NCBI GenBank assembly: GCA_946629405.1
Contig: CAMOXW010000185.1
Coordinates: 1-6,919, forward strand
DNA: 6,919 nucleotides
Source: an uncultured Ruminococcus sp.
GTDB lineage: Bacteria > Bacillota_A > Clostridia > Oscillospirales > Ruminococcaceae
Reading direction: 5' to 3'
Part shown: in pieces, positions 1 through 5,837 of the stretch
Numbering within the stretch: the stretch's first letter is position 1
Layout of the letters: each line of letters opens with the position of its first letter
Translations under genes and position numbers: made by a program
The notes under the pieces: model-generated
Told to the model about the DNA's origin: nothing
The model's database searches: none
The model's input: the letters and a program-made list of their open reading frames with translations, nothing else

Positions 1-1857
1 ACATCTAAAAGAGCGGCAGCTTTTATCTCTGCCGCACTCATGGGAGTAAGCACAGGGGCGTTCTATGCTCCGGCTGCTGCGAACGCTCCGCTGACAGCTT
101 TTGCCGCTGACGACAGAAATGACGACTGGCTCCACGCAGAGGGCAGCAAGCTCTATGATATGAACGGCAATCAGGTATGGCTCACCGGTGCTAACTGGTT
201 CGGAATGAACTGTACCGAGAATTTCCCGCACGGTCTCTGGAGCGCGGATATCGACGAATTCCTTTCGTCCGTTGCCGATCACGGCATAAACATCATCCGC
301 TTCCCGATCTCGACCGAGCTTCTGCTGTCATGGATGAACGGCTATCCCTATGCCTGCGAGGGACTTAACCCCAAGAATACCGACGGCTACAAGTTCAACC
401 CCGATTTCTGCCACGCTGATGGCAGCGAGATGAACAGTATGGAGGTATTTGACGTTATCATGCAGAAGTGCAAGAAGTACGGCGTTAAGGCGCTCATCGA
501 CATCCACAGTCCTTCTTCGCACAACTCAGGACATAACTATGAACTCTGGTACTATGAGCCGAGCAGCAAGACTGCCGATGATATGGCAACTATCAAGGAG
601 GAAAAGTACGCTCCCAATGCCGGCGACCCCGTTACCTTCGACGACTGGGTAGACACTCTTACATGGCTCGCAAAGAAGTACAGCAATGACGATACCATCA
701 TCGCCTACGACCTCAAGAACGAGCCCCACGGAAAGCGCGGCTACGACGGCAGCACCTGCCCTTCTGACATCGCAAAGTGGGACGGCTCGAGCGATACGAA
801 CAACTGGAAATACGCCGCGGAGACCTGCGCCAACTCGATACTTGCAGTGAATCCGAACGCGCTCATCCTCATTGAGGGCGTTGAACAGTATCCAAAGACC
901 GAGAAGGGCTATACCTATGATACTCCGGATATCTGGAACGCTCCTGCTGACAAGTCACCGTGGTACGGTGCATGGTGGGGCGGAAACCTCCGCGGAGTAA
1001 AGGACTACCCGGTAACTCCGACCTCCGGAACGAGCCAGATAGTATACTCGCCGCATGACTACGGTCCGTCAGTTTACGCTCAGTCGTGGTTCTATCTGAC
1101 TGATAAGACAAAGACCTTCACAGAGCAGTCGCTTCTTGATGATTACTGGTATGAGACATGGGCTTATATCAACGATCAGGACATAGCTCCGCTGCTCATC
1201 GGTGAGTGGGGCGGCCATATGGACGGCGCTGAGAACCAGAAGTGGATGACGCTCCTGCGTGACTATATGGTCAAGAACCACATCAACCACACCTTCTGGT
1301 GCCTGAACCCGAATTCCGGCGATACAGGCGGACTTCTTGACTCTCAGTTCAAGGTATGGGATGAAGCCAAGTACGGGCTTTTCGAGGAATCGCTCTGGCA
1401 GACCCTCGACAGCGGCAAGTACATCGGTCTTGACCACCAGACTGCACTCGGCAAGAACGGACTTTCACTCAGCGAATTCTATTCCACATACGCTGAGAGC
1501 GAGGGCAGCAATATAAACGGCGGTACCAAGGGCAGCGGAGGCGGTAAAATCGTCACTGTGACGACCACCTCAACTACCGTGACAACGACAACTACCACTG
1601 TCACTGACAAGCCTTCTGAGGACAGTGACGTTGTGTGGGGCGACGCAAACGGTGACGGACAGGTGAATATGGCTGATGCTGTACTCGTTATGCAATGCAT
1701 CTCCAATCCCGATACATACGGTGTTGGCAAGGAGAAGGGCATCAAGCCCGAGAACGAGAAGAACGCCGATGTTGACGGTTCTCCCGGCATCACCAACAAG
1801 GATGCGCTGGCAATACAGAAGTATAAGCTGGGGCTTATCGCCAAGCTTCCGGCGTAA
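1..1857 (+). CDS. Secreted GH5 (subfamily 1-like) cellulase with C-terminal dockerin, 5' end cut by window
   Basis: Endo-acting beta-1,4-glucanase by family, exported and probably docked into a cellulosome. The frame is open from base 1, so the ATG at 40 is internal: the codons before it encode the Lys-Arg and hydrophobic core of a signal peptide whose start lies outside the window. Cleavage is likely after the AFA or AFAA near 105-108. Counting window codons, GH5 landmarks are Arg100 (IIRFP), His169 (DIHSP), Asn240-Glu241 (LKNEPHG, acid/base) and Glu402 (IGEWGG, nucleophile). The motifs GANWFGMN, HGLWS and NPNSGDTGGLL match the GH5_1 group (Acidothermus E1 type). A Thr/Val linker (about 1552-1605) leads to the dockerin (1642-1854). 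Its two calcium loops, DANGDGQVNMAD and DVDGSPGITNKD, are separated by a long insert as in R. flavefaciens dockerins. Both catalytic Glu are present, so it should be active. It has its own terminator. Exact substrate preference is inferred. Confidence 0.93.
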   Translation, partial: TSKRAAAFISAALMGVSTGAFYAPAAANAPLTAFAADDRNDDWLHAEGSKLYDMNGNQVWLTGANWFGMNCTENFPHGLWSADIDEFLSSVADHGINIIRFPISTELLLSWMNGYPYACEGLNPKNTDGYKFNPDFCHADGSEMNSMEVFDVIMQKCKKYGVKALIDIHSPSSHNSGHNYELWYYEPSSKTADDMATIKEEKYAPNAGDPVTFDDWVDTLTWLAKKYSNDDTIIAYDLKNEPHGKRGYDGSTCPSDIAKWDGSSDTNNWKYAAETCANSILAVNPNALILIEGVEQYPKTEKGYTYDTPDIWNAPADKSPWYGAWWGGNLRGVKDYPVTPTSGTSQIVYSPHDYGPSVYAQSWFYLTDKTKTFTEQSLLDDYWYETWAYINDQDIAPLLIGEWGGHMDGAENQKWMTLLRDYMVKNHINHTFWCLNPNSGDTGGLLDSQFKVWDEAKYGLFEESLWQTLDSGKYIGLDHQTALGKNGLSLSEFYSTYAESEGSNINGGTKGSGGGKIVTVTTTSTTVTTTTTTVTDKPSEDSDVVWGDANGDGQVNMADAVLVMQCISNPDTYGVGKEKGIKPENEKNADVDGSPGITNKDALAIQKYKLGLIAKLPA

Positions 1858-1863
1858 AAATTC

Positions 1864-1891
1864 AAGGCAGGGCAAGATGCCCTGCCTTTTT
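1864..1891 (+). terminator. Intrinsic terminator of the cellulase gene
   Basis: A perfect 10-bp stem (1864-1873 with 1879-1888) encloses a 5-nt loop, AAGAT. The 3' arm runs into five consecutive T (1887-1891). It starts 7 nt after the TAA stop and separates the cellulase from the next operon. Confidence 0.93.
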
Positions 1892-1902
1892 GCGTCTGTC
1901 AG

Positions 1903-1943
1903 ATTGTTAACAATATAACATTAATATTGAAATAGTTGACAAT
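1903..1943 (+). promoter_or_regulatory. Candidate paired operator at the MBOAT promoter
   Basis: A perfect 12-bp palindrome, ATTGTTAACAAT, lies at 1903-1914. A 10-of-12 match, ATAGTTGACAAT, lies at 1932-1943 and covers the -35 hexamer; the spacing is 29 bp. A second, looser inverted repeat, CAATAT-N7-ATATTG, sits between them (1911-1929). The arrangement suits a dimeric regulator bound next to and over the -35 box, but the region is AT-rich and no regulator is identified. Confidence 0.35.
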
Positions 1944-1964
1944 TTAAAAAAAACCGTGTATTAT
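1936..1964 (+). promoter_or_regulatory. Sigma-A-type promoter of the MBOAT-SGNH operon
   Basis: Consensus -35 TTGACA (1936-1941), an exact 17-nt spacer, and -10 TATTAT (1959-1964, one mismatch to consensus). Transcription would start near 1971, about 56 nt before the MBOAT start codon. It lies downstream of the cellulase terminator and in the correct orientation. Confidence 0.85.
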
Positions 1965-1970
1965 ATAAAT

Positions 1971-1993
1971 AAGTGTTCATTTTGGGGGCACTT
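1971..1993 (+). other. Possible 5'-end stem-loop of the MBOAT mRNA
   Basis: From the predicted transcription start, 1971-1978 can pair with 1986-1993 (six Watson-Crick and two G-U pairs) around a 7-nt loop. A hairpin at the very 5' end commonly protects Firmicute transcripts from decay; that role here is inference. The stem is moderate and could be chance. Confidence 0.3.
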
Positions 1994-2014
1994 CTATTAA
2001 GGAACAAAAGAAAT

Positions 2015-2023
2015 AAGGGTGGT
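2015..2023 (+). promoter_or_regulatory. Ribosome binding site that fixes the MBOAT start at 2027
   Basis: AAGGGTGGT resembles AAGGAGGT. Its AAGG core ends 8 nt before the ATG at 2027. The in-frame GTG at 1973 lies only about 2 nt after the predicted transcription start and has no such site, so the ATG is preferred. Confidence 0.6.
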
Positions 2024-2026
2024 CAA

Positions 2027-3418
2027 ATGGTATTCAGCAGTCTGGAGTTTATATTTATATTCCTGCCTGTTTTCATGATAACGTATGCGGCGGTTCCGCG
2101 GCACTACAAAAACCTCGTCATATTTGCCGGGAGCGTCGTGTTCTACAGCCTCGGCGTGAAAAAGCCGGTGTATATATTGCTTTTCCTGCTGACGATGCTG
2201 TTCAACTTCATCGTCGCACAGTTCATCGAGACCTCGCGGCACTATAAGAAGGGCTGGCTGACCTTCGGGATAATCTTCAACTTCTGGTGGCTGATATTCT
2301 TCAAATACTGGGGCTTCGGCACGGAGAACCTGAACAGCCTTTTCCACGCGAGTATGACGGTGAAGGATATAATCCTCCCGATCGGAATAAGCTTCTACAC
2401 CTTCCAGAACGTGTCCTACATCATCGACATCTACCGCGCAAAGGCAAGGGCTGAGAAGAGCTTCATAAACTACGGTGCATATATCAGTATGTTCCCGCAG
2501 CTCATCGCCGGACCTATAGTTACCTACGAGACAGTCGCCCTACAGCTCAGGCAGCGCAAACATACGATAAAAAAAGTCGAAGACGGTCTAAAGACCTTCA
2601 CTATCGGTCTGGGGTACAAGGTGCTCATCGCCAACCAGATCGGCGGACTGTGGAGCGACATTGGAACCATCGGCTTCAAAAATATTTCAACGGGACTTGC
2701 GTGGATGGGAATATTTGCGTATTCCTTCCAGCTTTACTTCGACTTCTGCGGCTATTCGCTCATGGCGATCGGATTGGGCAGGGTAATGGGCTTTGAGCTC
2801 CCGCGCAACTTCGATCATCCATATCTTTCGCTGACCATGACTGAATTCTGGCGGCGCTGGCACATGACCCTCGGCACCTGGTTCAAGGACTACATCTACA
2901 TACCGCTCGGCGGAAACCGTAAGGGTCCGCGCAGAATGATCTTCAACACCTTCGTCGTATGGCTGTTTACAGGTCTGTGGCATGGTGCGAGCTGGAACTT
3001 TGTCATCTGGGGGCTTGTGCTGTTCGGCATCATGATGACGGAGAAATTCTGGACAGGAAAGTTCTTCAACAAGTACAAGATAGCCGGACACGCCTACATG
3101 ATACTCATAATCCCGCTGACATGGCTTATCTTCGCGGTAACTGACTTCGAGCAGCTCGGGATATATTTCCGCAGGCTCATCCCCTTCATCAAGAACAAGG
3201 ACGGCAACGTCATGAAGGGCGATGTCAAGAAATACTGGGAGATATACAAGTGGTTCTTCGTTGCGGGAGTGGTGTTCTCGACGAGGCTGCCGGAGATCAT
3301 ATACAAGAGGATGAAGAACTCGGTCATTGTTGCTCTGGCGCTGCTGGCAGCGTTCTGGGGCGCAGTTTACTGTATGTACAGGGGACTGAATGATCCGTTC
3401 ATGTATTTCAGATTCTGA
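2027..3418 (+). CDS. AlgI-like MBOAT family membrane O-acyltransferase
   Basis: A polytopic membrane protein of 463 aa that moves an acyl group (usually acetyl) across the membrane for transfer to an extracellular polymer. The start at 2027 gives MVFSSLEFIFIFLPVF, the usual AlgI-type N-terminus. An upstream GTG (1973) would add 18 atypical residues. Family marks: FPQLIAGPIVTY; FDHPYLSLTMTEFWRRWH with His279; WFKDYIYIPLGGNR; and FTGLWHGASWNFVIWG with His319, the likely catalytic histidine. The C-terminus NDPFMYFRF is also typical, so the gene is complete. Many hydrophobic segments are visible, about ten or more. It is the first gene of an operon driven by the promoter at 1936-1964. The SGNH gene begins 17 nt after its stop and is the expected partner. 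The acceptor is unknown: secondary cell-wall polymer, capsule and peptidoglycan are all possible. DltB-type D-alanylation is less likely because no dltA or dltC is visible. Confidence 0.93.
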   Translation: MVFSSLEFIFIFLPVFMITYAAVPRHYKNLVIFAGSVVFYSLGVKKPVYILLFLLTMLFNFIVAQFIETSRHYKKGWLTFGIIFNFWWLIFFKYWGFGTENLNSLFHASMTVKDIILPIGISFYTFQNVSYIIDIYRAKARAEKSFINYGAYISMFPQLIAGPIVTYETVALQLRQRKHTIKKVEDGLKTFTIGLGYKVLIANQIGGLWSDIGTIGFKNISTGLAWMGIFAYSFQLYFDFCGYSLMAIGLGRVMGFELPRNFDHPYLSLTMTEFWRRWHMTLGTWFKDYIYIPLGGNRKGPRRMIFNTFVVWLFTGLWHGASWNFVIWGLVLFGIMMTEKFWTGKFFNKYKIAGHAYMILIIPLTWLIFAVTDFEQLGIYFRRLIPFIKNKDGNVMKGDVKKYWEIYKWFFVAGVVFSTRLPEIIYKRMKNSVIVALALLAAFWGAVYCMYRGLNDPFMYFRF

Positions 3419-3435
3419 TAGGAGTATAGGAGACA

Positions 3436-4329
3436 ATGAAAAAAATCAGACAGTGTATATATACCGTTATACTTATCGTGACCTGCTTTGTGGCGTCGCC
3501 TTTCATATTCAAGCAGATCTGGGACTCGAGCGCTGAGAAGAAAAAGACTGAGAAGCTCCCTCCGATAACGCTCAATTTACCTACACAGGCTTCACAGGAA
3601 AGCACTCAGCCGGCGGAGCAGCCTTCTTCTGAGAACAGTGCTGCTGTTCCTGCACAGACTACGGCTCCGACTGGCAGTCAGCCTGTTACTGAAGCAGCAG
3701 AGCCCTCCACCGAAGCAGCTACTGAGGCGTCTTCCGGCAATGGAAACGCAGTTTATGTCCAGAGCGATCCTTCCTATTTCGACGACGCGCTGTTTATCGG
3801 TGACTCGCGTACCGTGGGTCTCATGGAGTACGGAACGCTCAAAAATGCGGACTATTTCTGCGACGTGGGTCTTGCTTCATATAAAATAGATTCAGAGTAC
3901 ATAGACGGCTACAGCTTCATAGGAAAGCTCACATCGAAGCAGTACGGCAAGATCTACATAATGCTCGGTATCAACGAGGTAGGCAATGACTTCAACTATA
4001 CGGTAAATGCCTACAGCTCAATGATCGAAACAATAAAGGCTAATCAGCCGGATGCTATCATATATATAATAGCAAATCTTCATGTAACCTCGGCGGCTGA
4101 GACGTCCTCGATATCCAACGACAGGATAAACTACCTGAATGCGTCGCTCTCGCAGTTTGCGGACTATAAGAAGATATTCTACATCGACATCAACCCCGTA
4201 TTCGATGACCCGAACGGTGCGCTCAGGAGCGATGCTACCGGCGATGGAGTTCACGTTTACGGCGACTATTACAAGCTTTGGTGCGAGTGGCTGTGCATGA
4301 ATACGGTTCAGAAATATGTACAGCAATAA
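3436..4329 (+). CDS. Membrane-anchored extracellular SGNH/GDSL-fold acyltransferase or esterase
   Basis: 297 aa. An N-terminal anchor (about residues 6-27, after MKKIR) is followed by a Thr/Ser/Pro/Glu/Gln-rich spacer (about 48-103) that would carry the catalytic domain out through the wall. The SGNH blocks are intact: FIGDSRTVGL with Ser124 (block I), a Gly in DVGLASY (block II), LGINEVGND with Asn180 (block III), and DGVHVYGDYY with Asp270 and His273 (block V). Next to an AlgI-type MBOAT, such proteins usually receive the exported acyl group and place it on a glycan, or remove it. The transferase role is inferred from context; a plain esterase is the alternative. Two candidate ribosome binding sites precede the ATG: AGGAG at 3420-3424 (11 nt away) and AGGAG at 3428-3432 (only 3 nt away). 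The 17-nt gap to the MBOAT gene indicates co-transcription. Confidence 0.88.
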   Translation: MKKIRQCIYTVILIVTCFVASPFIFKQIWDSSAEKKKTEKLPPITLNLPTQASQESTQPAEQPSSENSAAVPAQTTAPTGSQPVTEAAEPSTEAATEASSGNGNAVYVQSDPSYFDDALFIGDSRTVGLMEYGTLKNADYFCDVGLASYKIDSEYIDGYSFIGKLTSKQYGKIYIMLGINEVGNDFNYTVNAYSSMIETIKANQPDAIIYIIANLHVTSAAETSSISNDRINYLNASLSQFADYKKIFYIDINPVFDDPNGALRSDATGDGVHVYGDYYKLWCEWLCMNTVQKYVQQ

Positions 4330-4333
4330 CATA

Positions 4334-4362
4334 AACCGACCCGAACAATGTTCGGGTCGGTT
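4334..4362 (+). terminator. Strong hairpin without U tract between the SGNH and kinase genes
   Basis: A perfect 13-bp stem (4334-4346 with 4350-4362) with a 3-nt AAT loop starts 4 nt after the SGNH stop and ends 22 nt before the kinase start codon. It is followed by CGTATCAT, not a T run, so it may be a weak terminator, a partial attenuator that lowers kinase expression, or an mRNA processing or stability element. I see no convincing promoter for the kinase between it and 4385. Confidence 0.55.
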
Positions 4363-4384
4363 CGTATCATAAGGAGGAATTGAT

Positions 4385-5701
4385 ATGGCAGAACTTAAAA
4401 ACGGCTTCAGGGCAAGAACCGTCACCGGCGGAGAATTTACCGTTCTGGAATTCCTTGGCGGCGGCGGACAGGGAAACGTCTACCGCATAAGCTTTGGCGG
4501 GCGTGAAATGGCGCTCAAATGGTATCATAAGTCAACTATCGAAAAAATGAAGAACCCTAAGGAATTCTACGATAATCTGCGCGAGAATATTCGCAAGGGC
4601 GCTCCGACAAAGGCGTTTCTGTGGCCGGAGGAGCTTTCTGAGTGGATAGACGGAAGCTTCGGCTATATTATGCAGCTTCGTCCGCAGGGGTATGAGGAGC
4701 TTACACGCTTTCTTATATGGGACCCGAAAAAGCGCCGCATGAAGGCACAGTTCTCCGGGATAACCGCCCGCTGCAATGCTGCGATAAATATAATCGAGGG
4801 CTTCCGTGCGCTGCACAACGACGGCTACAGCTATCAGGACCTCAACAACGGCAACTTCTTCATCGACCCGAAGAACGGCAATGTCCTCATCTGCGACAAC
4901 GACAACGTGTCAGAGAGGGGAGTGAACTTCGGCATCGCCGGAAAACAGAGATATATGGCACCGGAGGTAGTCCTCGGCGGCGCTCCTGACAAGCGCTCCG
5001 ACCGCTTTTCACTGGCTGTCATCCTGTTCCGTATGCTGTTCATCGAGCATCCGCTCGAGGGGAAGTATTCAACTCCGCCTTGTATGACGCCTGAGCTTGA
5101 AAAGAAGTTCTACGGAAGCGACCCGGTATTCGTCCTTGATCCTGAGGATGACCGGAATGCCGCAAACAATCAGCTCAATACCAATACTCTGCGCTTCTGG
5201 AAGATATACCCGGAATATATCCGCAGCCTCTTTATAAAGTCGTTCGGCAGGGAGTCTGTCAGACCGCCGTATGACCGCGTTATTGAGAGAACATGGCTGG
5301 ACGCATTCGTGCGCCTGAGGAGCGAGACTGTGGCCTGCCCGCACTGCGGAAGGGAGACCTTCATCTCGAAGGGCTATACCGTGAGCTGTATGTACTGCGG
5401 AGGACCTCTTACCTGCCGCGGAGGGATAAAGTTCAGGCGCTTTGAGATACCGGCATTCGGCGGAGTGAAGGTCTATGACGGGCAGGTCAGCGAGACCGGC
5501 GGGGACTTCCACAAGCTTATCGGCGAGGTCGTCAGAAATAAAAAGGATCCCTCAAAGCTTGCGCTGAAAAATCTCACGCAGGACGTCTGGAATGTGAAGC
5601 TCCCTGACAACAGCGTAAGGCAGGTAGCTCCGGATGCTGTTATGCCGCTCATCAGGGATTTTGTGCTGACTATCGGCAGTGCTGAGGGTACTGTGGAATA
5701 A
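4385..5701 (+). CDS. Ser/Thr protein kinase-like protein with zinc ribbon and C-terminal beta-rich domain
   Basis: A cytoplasmic protein of 438 aa with no signal peptide or membrane segment. The kinase domain (about 15-310) has a Gly-rich loop GGGGQGNVY (25-33), Lys45 (ALK) and a catalytic loop YQDLNNGN with Asp152 and Asn157. DND at 171-173 replaces DFG, and APE is at 192-194. All core ATP and metal residues remain, so activity is plausible. The HRD Arg is Gln151, as in non-RD kinases that do not need activation-loop phosphorylation. A zinc ribbon follows (Cys318, Cys321, Cys335, Cys338). The last 90 or so residues look beta-rich; the end (LALKNLTQDVWNVKLPDN onward) recalls the closing strands of an FHA fold but lacks its GR and SxxH motifs. 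Related kinases accompany PP2C and VWA proteins in TerY-type stress modules; none is visible here. AAGGAGG at 4371-4377 sits 7 nt from the ATG. Substrate unknown. Confidence 0.85.
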   Translation: MAELKNGFRARTVTGGEFTVLEFLGGGGQGNVYRISFGGREMALKWYHKSTIEKMKNPKEFYDNLRENIRKGAPTKAFLWPEELSEWIDGSFGYIMQLRPQGYEELTRFLIWDPKKRRMKAQFSGITARCNAAINIIEGFRALHNDGYSYQDLNNGNFFIDPKNGNVLICDNDNVSERGVNFGIAGKQRYMAPEVVLGGAPDKRSDRFSLAVILFRMLFIEHPLEGKYSTPPCMTPELEKKFYGSDPVFVLDPEDDRNAANNQLNTNTLRFWKIYPEYIRSLFIKSFGRESVRPPYDRVIERTWLDAFVRLRSETVACPHCGRETFISKGYTVSCMYCGGPLTCRGGIKFRRFEIPAFGGVKVYDGQVSETGGDFHKLIGEVVRNKKDPSKLALKNLTQDVWNVKLPDNSVRQVAPDAVMPLIRDFVLTIGSAEGTVE

Positions 5702-5792
5702 GATGGGAAAATAACGGTTCAGGCAGCTTGTATGGTCGGCGGTTGTGAGTCATATATTATACAGATCACCCAAAATATATACCAAATAAGAT

Positions 5793-5828
5793 AATGCCCA
5801 TAAGGAGGAGCTCCCTATGGGCATTTTT
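5793..5828 (+). terminator. Terminator between convergent genes, probably bidirectional
   Basis: A perfect 10-bp stem (5793-5802 with 5816-5825) encloses a 13-nt loop and is followed on the plus strand by T at 5824-5828, ending kinase transcription 91 nt after its stop. On the minus strand the same stem lies 12 nt after the stop of the repeat-protein gene and is followed by the U-rich ATCTTATTT. The loop also contains AAGGAGG with an ATG 8 nt downstream (see findings). I see nothing else in 5702-5792. Confidence 0.82.
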
Positions 5829-5837
5829 AATATGAAA

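Noticed and set aside
1973..2026. N-terminal extension of the MBOAT gene from a GTG at 1973
   Set aside because: It lies about 2 nt after the predicted transcription start, has no ribosome site, and adds residues unlike family members. The ATG at 2027 has both a ribosome site and the standard MVFSS start.
2687..3436. 249-residue minus-strand open frame opposite the MBOAT gene
   Set aside because: It is antisense to a gene with clear family motifs throughout and itself shows no recognisable domain or ribosome site.
4342..4354. LexA/SOS-like box CGAAC-AAT-GTTCG
   Set aside because: The Gram-positive box needs four bases between the half-sites and here there are three. The sequence is also just the tip of the 13-bp hairpin and does not overlap a promoter.
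4361..4370. TATCAT at 4365-4370 as a -10 box for the kinase
   Set aside because: No acceptable -35 lies 16-18 nt upstream; that position is inside the hairpin.
5728..5768. Possible promoter TTGTAT...TATATT before the convergent terminator
   Set aside because: The spacer is 19 nt or more and the -35 is poor. Any transcript would end about 60 nt later at the terminator. Kept only as a remote small-RNA possibility.
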